From positions 1-63,990 of the forward strand of contig JACQBG010000008.1 of assembly GCA_016194585.1 (NCBI GenBank): a DNA stretch of 63,990 nucleotides, read 5' to 3'. This DNA is from Gemmatimonadota bacterium. GTDB taxonomy: Bacteria; Gemmatimonadota; Gemmatimonadetes; Gemmatimonadales; Gemmatimonadaceae. Below the pieces are notes generated by a model. It saw nothing but the letters and a program-made list of their open reading frames with translations. It was not told the DNA's origin and searched no databases. The stretch's first letter is position 1. Each line of letters opens with the position of its first letter. A program made the translations under genes and the position numbers. This document shows, one piece after another, positions 51,201 through 63,044 of the stretch.

Positions 51201-51983
51201 TGGCGCGACGGCCCGCACGCCCAGCAGCGGCACGCCGGCGACCTTCACCACCGCGAAGCTGTCGCTCGGCGCGGAGTTCGGGTCGCGGAACTCGAAACCC
51301 TCGACGCCGAGGTCGGCGGCGAGCGGGGCGTCCATGGCCGGCGCGATGTCGTCGGCCGGCCGCTCGACGTGCAGCAGCGACGCCGCGATGGCGCGCTGGT
51401 CGCCCCGCCCCGCGATCGCGTAGACCGCGAGGTAGAATGGGGTTCCCACGACGCCGACGGGTCCGGCGAGCGAATCCATCGGCACCATCATCCGCCCCGA
51501 CCACGCGACGGGCGAGGCCAACCCCGGCGCGATCGTGCGCACCAGCGCGAGGGCGCGCGTGGGCTCGCCGCGCCGCAGCCCGTCGAGGTACGTGAACGCG
51601 TCCGCTGGCTTGGCGGGCGCGTCGAGCGACGCGCTGGCGATGCGCTGCAGCTCGGCCGTCTCGCGGTCGATCGCCTCGACCATCCGCGCCGTGGCGCGCC
51701 GCTCGACCGCCGTTCGCGCGTCAGTGGCGGCGGTGCCGAGCACGGTGTCGGCGGCGCGGTCGCGCTCGGCGCGCGCCGCGATGCCGAGGAAGGCGAGCAT
51801 CGCCCCGAGCAGCGCGAGGCGATGCCAGGTGCGGGCGCTGCGGAGGGTGAGGACGGCGCACCAGAGCGTCGCCGCCGCCGACGCCGCCAGCGGCGCCGGC
51901 GCCGGCAGGCGCAACCAGAGCGCGGCCGACAGCACCGCGGCGGTCGCCGCGGCACCCCACCAGTAGTTCGGGCGAGGGTTCAC
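48279..51983 (-). CDS. Giant NtrY-like membrane histidine kinase
   Basis: A 1234-residue sensor kinase. The N-terminal ~780 residues have about 12-14 membrane helices in two groups with large extracytoplasmic parts between them. Then come two helices around a smaller sensor domain, a HAMP-like region, and the dimerisation domain with the phospho-accepting His in VAHEIKNPLTPMRLGVQ (near residue 1020). The ATPase domain follows (VLLNLLENARLA, RVTDDGSGIAAD, FSTRTSGSGLGLAISRRL). NtrY, the nitrogen-related kinase, has this HEIKNPLTP pattern. There is no response-regulator gene next to it; instead a Ser/Thr kinase follows. The start GTG is six bases from a perfect TATAAT. Confidence 0.9.
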   Translation of the reverse strand: MNPRPNYWWGAAATAAVLSAALWLRLPAPAPLAASAAATLWCAVLTLRSARTWHRLALLGAMLAFLGIAARAERDRAADTVLGTAATDARTAVERRATARMVEAIDRETAELQRIASASLDAPAKPADAFTYLDGLRRGEPTRALALVRTIAPGLASPVAWSGRMMVPMDSLAGPVGVVGTPFYLAVYAIAGRGDQRAIAASLLHVERPADDIAPAMDAPLAADLGVEGFEFRDPNSAPSDSFAVVKVAGVPLLGVRAVAPPAAVIGARAVEHGRTLGGLALAVAIAFLLSATWGAGRDVRLRLGALVVALVAVAVVPLTAFSNASPLFDPAAFYVPEGGPFTTSIAALTLSSAIVLAALLATIRSRVGQGSRRQAAFAVLVVAGIGPFVLRDLARGIQFPQNGAPTSLWIGWESAIFLAAVTVLIAGIAAGRAALGRLRGMPPWIPVVIALIASLLAPVLVEAPGAFPPWYPVLWVLAIAALALGERTRRAMLATAFVAACGAVTLVWGQSVRARVLLAERDVEGLGEHVDSAAVALLTRFTAQLDPAHAAHGRVELLARYAASDLSAGSYPVELTTWDKGGRVMADLRIAMGGSLTAGLPIFAREARGAPNPILRPAPGGAGVNLVLSVPHADSTVTTIVVAPRSRLLPRDAFGALVGVGAPSTTEPPYDLSLTEASPASYISSGEKWVIKDSELHRDWYLPVTGGRIARVHAHVELREYSAVTARGALLVVMDLALLGVLWVLLVVADGAFGRWFRLTRRRWTRSYRGQLTVVLFAFFAIPAGAFVLFSYRRLADDDQQSRDLLVRETLRGVAAAAGDSTQLAELAARFDTPLFLFANGVLVRASDAMLEVLAPTGRLLPEEAGRALAEGDETAVSAEVLVGTSPFRFGFRAGTAGTDTTMRLVLAAPARTDDLALDRRRRDLGVYLLFSMALGALAALWLSGRAARQFSRPIGELQRGALALAAGEHEPVLERNPPAEFEPVFSAFRRMARDLEAGRAQEAKAQRVLAWGEMARQVAHEIKNPLTPMRLGVQHLRRARHDPRVDFDEVLEQNVARLLKEIDRLDEIARAFSRYGTVPAESAAAEPVDVAQAVRDVVELEQLGAGTGSVEWTSAGADESRYALARTTELREVLLNLLENARLADARHVRVTLEAGAGSAVTIRVTDDGSGIAADVLPRIFEPHFSTRTSGSGLGLAISRRLIEGWGGTVTVESEIGRGTTVRIALVPAPAS

Positions 51984-51989
51984 GGACTC

Positions 51990-51995
51990 ATTATA
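51990..51995 (-). promoter_or_regulatory. Consensus -10 box of the histidine kinase operon, leaderless
   Basis: TATAAT on the minus strand ends six bases before the GTG at 51983. No Shine-Dalgarno sequence and no clear -35 are seen; TG two bases before the box may act as an extended -10. Confidence 0.5.
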
Positions 51996-52024
51996 TCCAC
52001 GGCTCGCTTTCGCCGCCCCCCGGC

Positions 52025-52030
52025 TATGTT
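52025..52030 (+). promoter_or_regulatory. -10-like hexamer before the 52037 gene
   Basis: TATGTT ends six bases before the ATG at 52037. There is no Shine-Dalgarno sequence. Confidence 0.4.
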
Positions 52031-52036
52031 TCATGG

Positions 52037-52717
52037 ATGTTCCGGACCCTGGCCATCTTGCACGTGGCCCTGCTCGCGACGAGTGCGGGCGCACAGGTGA
52101 TCTCCGTCGACGAGGGGAGCTTCGCCCTCGTGCGCGACGGCGAGCGCGTCGGACGCGAGGACTTCTCCATCCGGAGCGCCCCGTCGGCCGGCGGCCGCAT
52201 GTACGTGGCGCAGGGCACGGTCGTCCTCGGCGCCCACCGGCTCGCGCCGGGACTCAACGCCGACACGTCCGGCTTCCCGGAGCGCTACGAGATCGAGGTC
52301 CGCGACGACCGGCAGGTGACCGAGACCTACTCGGCGCAGACGGCGCGCGATCACTACACGTCGCGCGCGCAGCGGGAGGACGGCGAGTCGGCGCGCGAGT
52401 TCCGGCTCCCTCCCGGCACCGTCGCGGCCGAGGACGACGTCATCCACCAGTTGTGGTTCATCGTGCGGCGGGGCCCCGGGGCGACCGTCCCCGTGCTCGT
52501 GCCGCGCCGCGGCGTGATCGACACCGCGCGCGTCGAACTCGTCGGCCGCGAGCGCCTCACGATCGACGTGCGGGGCTTCGACGCCCAGCACCTTCGGGTG
52601 CGGCGCGTAAAGGAGGGCGTGGTGGATGACGTGTGGGTGGATCAGGCGGGCCGGCTGCTGAAGGTGGTCGAGCCGTCGCGCCGCCTGGTGGCGGTGCGCG
52701 AAGAGGGCCCCCGCTGA
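52037..52717 (+). CDS. Exported protein of unknown function
   Basis: A 226-residue protein with a signal peptide (1-19, ending SAGAQ). The mature part is rich in beta strands (GSFALVRDGERVGREDFSI, MYVAQGTVVLG, RYEIEVRDDRQV) and resembles DUF6134/DUF3108-type periplasmic beta-barrel proteins only in general shape. A late part, VWVDQAGRLLKVV, is repeat-like. It has no cysteine. It is divergent from the histidine kinase operon and 102 bases before the exporter genes. Confidence 0.7.
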   Translation: MFRTLAILHVALLATSAGAQVISVDEGSFALVRDGERVGREDFSIRSAPSAGGRMYVAQGTVVLGAHRLAPGLNADTSGFPERYEIEVRDDRQVTETYSAQTARDHYTSRAQREDGESAREFRLPPGTVAAEDDVIHQLWFIVRRGPGATVPVLVPRRGVIDTARVELVGRERLTIDVRGFDAQHLRVRRVKEGVVDDVWVDQAGRLLKVVEPSRRLVAVREEGPR

Positions 52718-52819
52718 GGGAGCGGTCCCGCCCGCCGATCCGATCCGGGCGGCGCCCCTGAAACCACCGAAGCCCATCCACCGTAAGACCCTCCGTAAAC
52801 CATCCAGGATCCCTTCCCG

Positions 52820-54289
52820 ATGCGAAAGCTGTGGTGTGCCCTCCTCGTGCTTGGCTCCGCCGGGCCGGTCGCCGCGCAAAGCGCCGCCAGCACGGCGCTG
52901 ACCGTGGACGAGGCCCTCGATATCGCCCGGCACAACAATCCGGGCTATCAGATCGCCCGCAACAACCGGACGCGCGCCGAGCTCCAGCTGCGCTCCGCGT
53001 TCGGCGCGATGCTCCCCCAGGCGAGCACGAACCTCGGCGCCTCGTACCGCCAGGGCAAGCAGCAGTTCTTCGGCGGCGTCGCGTTCGGCGCCACGAGCGA
53101 CGTGCTCTCGTCGTCGTGGGGGCTGAACTTCAACGCCGCCATCAGCGCGCGGTCGATCGAGACGGTCCGGTCGTCCCGCGCCGCGCTCGACGCCTCCGAC
53201 GCCACGCTGCAGGACACGGAGAACGGGCTGCGCAACACGGTCGTGCAGCAGTACCACTTCGCCCGGCAGATGCAGGCGCAGGCCGAGTTGCAGGACTCGC
53301 TGGTGGGCTCGAACCAGCTCCAGCTCGACCTCGCCAAGGCGAAGGAAGGGGTGGGCTCCGCGACGTCGCTCGACGTCAAGCGGGCCGAAGTCGCGCTCGG
53401 ACAGCAGCAGGTGAACTCGCTCAAGGCGCACAACACCGCCGACGTCGAGCTGCTCCGGCTCTACCAGTTCATCGGCGTGCCGATGCCCGGCCCGGTGACG
53501 CTCACCTCGGCCCCGCCGGTCACCGAACCGACGTTCAACCTGCAGCAGCTGATCGCCACGGCGCGCGCCGAGAACCCGGCGTTGCGCGCCCGGCGGTACC
53601 AGGTGACGCAGGCGAACGCCGACCTGCGCGCGGCGCGCGGCGACTACCTCCCGTCGGTGTCGTTCAACGCCTCACTGGGCGGCTTCACGCAGCAGTACAA
53701 GGACAACAACTACCTCGTGAACCAGGCCTCCAGCTCGGTGGCCAGCTCGCGGGCGAACTGCTTCACGACCGACTCGATCCGTCGTGGCGCGGGGCTCTCG
53801 TCGATCGCGAACCAGTGCTCGCAGATCGTCTTCTCGCCGGCGGCGGCCCAGGCGCTGCGCGACCAGAACAACACGTTCCCGTTCAACTTCACGTCGAACC
53901 CGTATAACCTGTCGCTCGGTATCTCGCTCCCCCTCTTCGACGGCTTCGGCCGCGAGCAGCGGCTGCAGAACCAGGTGGCGACGCGCAACGAGGCGCAGCT
54001 CCAGTCGAAGCAGTACGAGCTGCAACTGGCGACCGACGTCACGGCGGCCTACACGACGCTCGTCGTCGACTACCGCACCGTGAAGCTGCTCGAGAACAAC
54101 TCGCAGGCGGCGCGCGACGCGCTCAAGCTCGCCGAGGAACGGTATCGCGTGGGGCTCAACAGCCTCGTCGACCTGCAGCAGGCCCGCGCCGATTACGAGA
54201 CGGCGCAGGCGAACCTGATCAACGCAAGCTTCGAATTCCACCGGGCGTACTCGGCGTTGGAAACCGCCGTGGGCCGCCCCCTTCGCTGA
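52820..54289 (+). CDS. TolC-family outer-membrane efflux protein
   Basis: A 489-residue outer-membrane channel. A signal peptide (1-20) precedes two repeats of the OEP family. LTVDEALDIARHNNPGYQIARNNR and the later LIATARAENPALRARRYQV mark the start of each half. Long helices follow, ending in LKLAEERYRVGLNSLVDLQQARADYETAQANL. It would form the trimeric outer-membrane exit of the exporter encoded downstream. It is 12 bases before the adaptor gene. Confidence 0.92.
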   Translation: MRKLWCALLVLGSAGPVAAQSAASTALTVDEALDIARHNNPGYQIARNNRTRAELQLRSAFGAMLPQASTNLGASYRQGKQQFFGGVAFGATSDVLSSSWGLNFNAAISARSIETVRSSRAALDASDATLQDTENGLRNTVVQQYHFARQMQAQAELQDSLVGSNQLQLDLAKAKEGVGSATSLDVKRAEVALGQQQVNSLKAHNTADVELLRLYQFIGVPMPGPVTLTSAPPVTEPTFNLQQLIATARAENPALRARRYQVTQANADLRAARGDYLPSVSFNASLGGFTQQYKDNNYLVNQASSSVASSRANCFTTDSIRRGAGLSSIANQCSQIVFSPAAAQALRDQNNTFPFNFTSNPYNLSLGISLPLFDGFGREQRLQNQVATRNEAQLQSKQYELQLATDVTAAYTTLVVDYRTVKLLENNSQAARDALKLAEERYRVGLNSLVDLQQARADYETAQANLINASFEFHRAYSALETAVGRPLR

Positions 54290-54301
54290 ACGAGGACCGA
54301 C

Positions 54302-55584
54302 ATGAGCAAGGGCATGAAATACGGCATCGGCGCCGTCGTGATCCTCGGGATCGGCGCGGTCGTCACGACGACGGCGATGAAGAGCAGCAACAAGGCGACC
54401 GAGGTGCGCATCGAGGCGGTGCAGAAGCGCGACCTCGTCTCGTCGGTGACGGCGAGCGGGCAGGTGACGCCGCACACCAAGGCCGACCTCTCGGCCGACA
54501 TCTCCGGCCGGATCGTGAAGCTGTCGGTGAAGGAGGGCGACTGGGTGAAGGCGGGGCAGTTCCTGCTCCAGATCGACCCGCAGTCGTATGAGGCCGCCGT
54601 GCAGCGGGCCGACGCGGCGCTCTCGAACGCCAAGGCGTCGCAGGCGCAGGCGCAGGCCAACCTCGTGCAGGCCGAGAACACGTACCGGCGCTCGCAGGAG
54701 ATCCGGAAGAGCAACCCGAACCTGCTCGCCGCCGACCAGCTCGAGCAGCTCAAGACCGCCGTCGAGGTCAACACGGCGCTGCTCGAGGCCGCCAAGCACA
54801 ACGTCGAACAGGCGCAGGCCTCGGTGCGCGACGCCAAGGTGCAGCTGGAGAAGACGACGATCCTCGCGCCGATGTCGGGGCGCGTGACGCGCCTCGTCGT
54901 CGAGAACGGCGAGACGGCGATCCAGGGCACGTTCAACAAGGACGCCGCGACGCTGCTCACGATCTCGGACATGAGCGTGCTCGAGACGAAGGTGAAGGTC
55001 GACGAGACCGACGTGAGCCGCATCCACATCGGCGATTCGACGGTCGTGCAGCTCGACGCGTTCCCCGACACGACGTTCATCGGCAAGGTGGTCGAGATCT
55101 CGAACAGCTCGGTCAAGGCCGCGGCGACGACGTCGACGGGGGACCAGGCGATCGACTACGAAGTGACGGTGCAGCTCCTGAACCCGCCCAAGGACACCAA
55201 GCCGGACTTCTCGGCCACGGCCAAGATCGTGACGGATACCCGCAAGCAGGTGCTGTCGATCCCGATCATCGCGCTGACGGTGCGCGAGAACGAGGCGCTG
55301 GCGAACAGCGACACGGCCCAGCGCCCCGGGTCCAAGCAGCAGAACACCAAGCAGGTCGGGAAGAAGGACGTCGAGGGGGTGTTCGTGGTGGGCGCGGACA
55401 ACAAAGTGACCTTCAAGCCCGTAAAGGTAGGGATCGCGGGCGAGAAGCACTTCGAGGTGCTCGACGGCCTGAAGGAGGGCGACAAGATCGTCGCCGGGAC
55501 GTACCAGGCGATCCGCGAACTCAAGGACGGCACGCTCGTGCGCGAAGCCAAGCAGGCTGACAAGAAGACGGGGAGCCCCAAGCC

Positions 55585-55588
<4 letters not shown>
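54302..55588 (+). CDS. HlyD/MacA-type periplasmic adaptor
   Basis: A 428-residue membrane-fusion protein. One membrane helix (residues 5-24) is followed by a lipoyl-like domain ([21 protein letters not shown], and [17 protein letters not shown]). A helical hairpin (about 85-190, rich in Gln/Ala) comes next, then a beta-barrel domain ([20 protein letters not shown]) and a membrane-proximal end. It links the MacB-type transporter to TolC. A GAGG ribosome site precedes the ATG. Its stop overlaps the ATPase start (GTGA). Confidence 0.92.
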
Positions 55589-56382
<794 letters not shown>

Positions 56383-56417
56383 GGCAGTGGGAGGGCAAGG
56401 CGCCAGCGGCGGAGGTC

Positions 56418-56448
56418 GAGTGGGAGTGGGAGCCGAGTGGGAGTGGGA
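56418..56448 (+). repeat. GAGTGGGA direct repeat, possible G-quadruplex
   Basis: GAGTGGGAGTGGGA occurs twice (56418-56431 and 56435-56448), separated by GCC. It supplies four GGG runs on the plus strand. Confidence 0.5.
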
Positions 56449-56465
56449 CGACTACTGAGGGAGAG

Positions 56466-56500
56466 CGACGGGGGGCACGGTTTAACCGGGCCCTCCGTCG
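56466..56500 (+). terminator. Strong hairpin between the ATPase and the first permease gene
   Basis: CGACGGGGGG (56466-56475) pairs with CCCTCCGTCG (56491-56500), with one G-U pair and an inner CGG/CCG. It is followed by ATTCGTTTC, not a pure T-run, so it may be a terminator or a partial attenuator inside the operon. Confidence 0.45.
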
Positions 56501-56562
56501 ATTCGTTTCGGTCTCGCCCGTGCGCCCTGATCCGTCTTTCCTCATCGCTCGCCCTGCCGTAG

Positions 56563-56599
56563 CCCCCTCCCCCTCCCCCTTTCCCTCCCCCTCCCCCTC
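56563..56599 (+). other. 37-base pyrimidine tract touching the permease start codon
   Basis: Only C and T occur from 56563 to the ATG at 56600, mostly as CCCCCT repeats. The minus strand therefore holds at least five runs of GGGGG, a strong G-quadruplex candidate. There is no Shine-Dalgarno sequence in this tract. Confidence 0.7.
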
Positions 56600-57844
56600 A
56601 TGCTTTTCTTCGAAGCCGTCCGCATCGCGCTGAACACGATCCGTGTGCAGAAGCTCAAGAGCTTCTTCACCGCGCTCGGCGTGTGCATCGGCGTCATGTT
56701 CCTCATCACCGTCGTGTCGATCGTCGACGGGATGGGGCGCTACATGGAGACGGAGCTGGTCGGGAAGCTCATCGCGCTCAACTCGTTCGAACTGCGGCAC
56801 CGGCCGAACATCAACATCGGCGACGTGAGCCGCGAGACGTGGATGGAGTACAACCGGCGCCCGCGCATCCTCGAGAGCGACGTGCAGCCGGTGGTGGACG
56901 CCCTCGGCGAAGGGACGCTCTGGGCCATGTATTCCCAGGACCAGATGCAGGTGTCGTCGCTGTACTCGCGGCCGCGTTCGGCGCAGATCACCGCCATCGA
57001 CGGCGACTACTTCGAGATCAAGAAGCTCGACGTGACGAGCGGGCGTCGGTTCACGCCCTCGGAATTGACGACCGGCGCGAGCGTCGTGGTGATCGGACCC
57101 GACCTCGTGAAGCGGCTCTTCCCGACCGTCGACCCGGTGGACCGCCAGGTGAAGATGGGCGGCAAGATGTACCAGGTGATCGGCGTCGGCGAGTCGCTGG
57201 GCAGCGCGTTCGGGATGAGCTTCGACAACTACATCTACGCGCCCTTCCGCTCGCCGGTGCACCGGCTGCTGAACAAGGAGCCGCACGTCATCGACGGCGT
57301 GATCGTGCAGGTGCCGGTCGCCGACCTCCTCCCCGACGCCGAGGAGCGGGTGCGCACGGTGATGCGCGCGCGCCACAAGCTGCATCCGTGGCAGAAGGAC
57401 AACTTCACGCTCGAGACGTCCGATTCGGCGCTCGAGTTCTGGAACAAGATCAAGCAGTACCTCGTGCTGGCCGGCGTCGCGCTGCCGGCGATCGGGCTCG
57501 TCGTCGGCGCGATCGTGATCATGAACATCATGCTCGTCGCGGTGGCCGAGCGGACGCACGAGATCGGCATCCGCAAGGCGCTCGGCGCCAGGCGGCGCGA
57601 CATCCTGCTGCAGTTCATGATCGAGGCGTCGACGCTCAGCACGTTCGGCGCCGCCATGGGGATCGCGCTCGGCGCGGCGGCGGCGTTGCTGATCCGTTCG
57701 ACGACGCCGATGCCGACCTACGTCGCGCCGTGGTCGATCCTCGTCGGCGTGCTCATCGGCGCCGGCGTGGGGATCGTCTCCGGGGTGTACCCGGCGAGTC
57801 GCGCCTCGCTGCTCGACCCGGTGGCCGCCCTCAGGCAGGAGTAG
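56600..57844 (+). CDS. MacB-type ABC permease, type A, copy 1
   Basis: A 414-residue permease with an N-terminal helix (IRVQKLKSFFTALGVCIGVMF), a periplasmic domain of about 220 residues, and three C-terminal helices with the FtsX/MacB motif IVIMNIMLVAVAERTHEIGIRKALGA. It lacks its own ATPase domain. Type A members in this array share QKLKSFFT, a Pro/Arg-rich start of the periplasmic domain and NIMLVAVAERT. It would pair with the next gene's product. Its start codon directly follows the pyrimidine tract. Confidence 0.9.
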   Translation: MLFFEAVRIALNTIRVQKLKSFFTALGVCIGVMFLITVVSIVDGMGRYMETELVGKLIALNSFELRHRPNINIGDVSRETWMEYNRRPRILESDVQPVVDALGEGTLWAMYSQDQMQVSSLYSRPRSAQITAIDGDYFEIKKLDVTSGRRFTPSELTTGASVVVIGPDLVKRLFPTVDPVDRQVKMGGKMYQVIGVGESLGSAFGMSFDNYIYAPFRSPVHRLLNKEPHVIDGVIVQVPVADLLPDAEERVRTVMRARHKLHPWQKDNFTLETSDSALEFWNKIKQYLVLAGVALPAIGLVVGAIVIMNIMLVAVAERTHEIGIRKALGARRRDILLQFMIEASTLSTFGAAMGIALGAAAALLIRSTTPMPTYVAPWSILVGVLIGAGVGIVSGVYPASRASLLDPVAALRQE

Positions 57845-57847
57845 CCG

Positions 57848-59122
<1,275 letters not shown>

Positions 59123-59204
59123 GGGCGGCCAGGGGGCGCCCAGGCGCCGGCCGGGGACGGCGCGGCCCGCCCCGATCCGGAGGACCGCTCGGGCCTCGAA
59201 CGGC

Positions 59205-59238
59205 GGCGGCCGGGCCTACGAAACCCGGCCCGGCCGCC
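59205..59238 (+). other. Perfect 12-base hairpin between permease pairs
   Basis: GGCGGCCGGGCC (59205-59216) and its exact complement (59227-59238) surround a ten-base loop in the 131-base spacer before the second type A gene. There is no T-run, so it may slow or tune expression, or protect mRNA ends. Confidence 0.55.
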
Positions 59239-59253
59239 TCCCGTAGGGCGGGA

Positions 59254-60491
59254 ATGAAGCTGCTCGAGGCAGTCCGGCTCGCCCTCCAGACCATCCGCGT
59301 GCAGAAGCTGAAAAGCTTCTTCACGCTCCTCGGCGTGATGATCGGCGTGATGTTCCTCATCGCCGTCGTGTCGATCGTCGAGGGGATGAACCGGTACGTG
59401 AAGGAGGACTTCGCCGCGAAGCTGTTCGGCGTGAACACGTTCACCTTCCGGCGCGTACCCGACTTCCAGCCCAACTCGACCGACGCCCAGTGGCGAGAGT
59501 GGATGCGCCGGCCGCGCATCTACCTGCCCGAGGTGCAGCTCGCCCGCAACGCGCTGCCCCCCGGCACGCGGTCGGCCGTGGTGAGCGAGAACTTCATCTA
59601 CGCCATCTCGCAATACGCGCGCCCGCGGCAGGTCGATGCCATCGCGACCGAGTCCGACTACTTCATCATGAAGAAGTTCAACCTCACGGCGGGGCGCGCC
59701 TTCCAGCCGCAGGAGGTGAACGCGGGCAGCCGGGTCGTCGTGATCGGCGTCGAGATCGCCGATCACTTCTTCCCCGACCTCGACCCGATCGGGCGCGAAC
59801 TGCGCATCCGCGGCATGCCGTACACCGTCATCGGCGTGATCGAGAAGCAGGGGACGGTGTTCGGCTACTCGCTCGACCGGCTCGCGATCGTGCCGTACAC
59901 GACGCCGCTCCAGCGCTTCCTCCGTCCGCGCGGCGACGTGGGGGAACTCGACGTGCAGGCGACGTCGCCCGAGATGGTGAGCGAGGCCATCGAGTCGGTG
60001 CGCGAGGTGGTGCGCGCCCAGCGCCGGCTCCCGCCGGGGAAGGCCGACAACTTCAGCCTCGAGACGCCGGAGGCCGGGCTGGCGTTCTTCGCGTCGATCA
60101 CCGGACGCATCCAGACGTTCGGCACCGCCCTCCCCGCGATCGGCCTCCTCGTCGGCGCGATGGTGATCATGAACATCATGCTCGTGGCGGTCGCCGAACG
60201 GACCCGCGAGATCGGCATCCGCAAGGCGCTCGGCGCGCGGCGGCGCGACATCATGGCGCAATTCCTCATCGAGGCGGCGACGCTGAGCGTCGTCGGCGCG
60301 GCGATCGGCATCGCCCTCGGGATCGCCGCGGCGAAGACGGTCGCCGCGTTCTCGCCCCTCCCGGCGGCCGTCGCGCCGTGGAGCATCGGCGTCGCCCTGC
60401 TGCTCGGCGCCGGCGTCGGCATCGCGGCCGGCGCGTATCCCGCGTCGCGCGCCAGCCGACTCGACCCCATCGCCGCGTTGAGGCAGGAATA

Positions 60492-60492
<1 letters not shown>
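59254..60492 (+). CDS. MacB-type ABC permease, type A, copy 2
   Basis: A 412-residue paralogue of the first type A permease: IRVQKLKSFFTLLGVMIGVMFLIAVV at the N-terminus, a periplasmic domain starting NTFTFRRVPD, and VIMNIMLVAVAERTREIGIRKALGARRRDIMAQF. GGGCGGGA lies just before the ATG. It is separated from the first pair by a hairpin. Its TAG stop overlaps the following GTG by one base (TAGTG). Confidence 0.9.
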
Positions 60493-61757
<1,265 letters not shown>

Positions 61758-61802
61758 CCCGCCCTTGCGACGGGCGCTGCCCGCCGAGTGATTTCATCCG
61801 GC

Positions 61803-63044
61803 ATGCGGTTCATCGATGTCCTGTCCACCGCGCTCGGGCAGATCCGGGCGAACAAGCTCCGCTCGTTCTTCACCCTCCTCGGGGTGATCGTGTCGGTCGG
61901 GTTCCTCGTCGCCGTCGTGGCGATCATCCAGGGGATGAACGCGTACGTCAAGGAGAACATCGCCGACGCCATGATCGGCACGAACTCCTTCCAGGTGCGG
62001 CGCACGCCGATCCAGATCGGGTTCTTCGACGACGAGATGTGGAAGCGGGTCGCCCGGCGGCCGAAGATCAGCGACGCCGATGCCGACGCCGTGCGCGGCG
62101 CGCTCCCCGACGCCGCCGAGATCGCCCTCACCTCGGGTTGGCCGACGCCGCAGGCGGACATCGTCTGGCGCGACCGGACGATCGCCGACGTCCTCGTGTT
62201 CGGCGTCACGCCGCCGTACCAGCGCGTGCAGGACTATCGCTTCGAGCGCGGGGTCCCGCTCTCGGACATCGACGTCGCGCAGCGGCGCGCCGTCGTCGTG
62301 ATCGGTCATGACATCGCCGACAAGCTCTTCGAGTCGGTGGACCCGATCGGCCAGGAGGTGCGCATCGGCGGGCAGAAGTTCACCGTCACCGGCGTCACGG
62401 CGACGAAAGGCAAGGTGCTCGGGCAGTCGTTCGACGCGTTCGCGATGATGCCGATCACGCGCTACGAGATGCTCTACGGCCGGCGCCTCACGACGACCAT
62501 CTCGGTGAAGATGCGCGACGCGGCCGACGTGCCGTCGGGGATGCAGCGCGCCGAGGAGGCGATGCGGCTCGCCCACCGCCTCCGGCCGACGCAGGAGAAC
62601 AATTTCTCGGTGGAGACGGCCGACGCGCTCGTCGCCTTCTGGAAGAGCCTCACGGCCGTGCTCTTCAGCGTCATCCCCGCCGTCGTCGCGATCGGCGTGG
62701 TGGTGGGCGGCATCGTGATCATGAACATCATGCTGATGGCGGTGGGCGAGCGCACCCGCGAGATCGGCATCCGCAAGGCCGTCGGCGCGCGGGCCCGCGA
62801 CATCGAACGCCAGTTCCTCACCGAGGCGATCACCCTCTCGCTGCTCGGCGGCATCCTCGGCGTCGCCCTCGGCTGGGGTTTCGCCGAGCTGGTCGCCGCG
62901 GTCTCGCCGCTGCCGGCGCGCATCACGTGGTGGTCGGTGGCCCTCGCCGTCACGCTCGGCGCCACGGTCGGCGTCGCGTTCGGCGTGTACCCGGCGCGGC
63001 GCGCGGCGCGTCTCGACCCCATCACCGCGCTGCGGGCGGAATGA
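61803..63044 (+). CDS. MacB-type ABC permease, type A, copy 3
   Basis: A 413-residue type A permease, more divergent: IRANKLRSFFTLLGVIVSVGFLVAVV, a periplasmic domain starting NSFQVRRTPIQ, and IVIMNIMLMAVGERTREIGIRKAVGARARDI. The ATG at 61803 is preferred; GTG at 61788 would add five residues. It follows copy 2 of type B by 45 bases containing a small GC hairpin, and its stop overlaps the next ATG. Confidence 0.88.
   Translation: MRFIDVLSTALGQIRANKLRSFFTLLGVIVSVGFLVAVVAIIQGMNAYVKENIADAMIGTNSFQVRRTPIQIGFFDDEMWKRVARRPKISDADADAVRGALPDAAEIALTSGWPTPQADIVWRDRTIADVLVFGVTPPYQRVQDYRFERGVPLSDIDVAQRRAVVVIGHDIADKLFESVDPIGQEVRIGGQKFTVTGVTATKGKVLGQSFDAFAMMPITRYEMLYGRRLTTTISVKMRDAADVPSGMQRAEEAMRLAHRLRPTQENNFSVETADALVAFWKSLTAVLFSVIPAVVAIGVVVGGIVIMNIMLMAVGERTREIGIRKAVGARARDIERQFLTEAITLSLLGGILGVALGWGFAELVAAVSPLPARITWWSVALAVTLGATVGVAFGVYPARRAARLDPITALRAE

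Noticed and set aside
48276-52100. A 1274-codon open frame on the plus strand
   Set aside because: It lies exactly opposite the histidine kinase gene. Its translation is Arg/Ala/Gly/Pro-rich with no domains, as expected for antisense frames in very GC-rich DNA.
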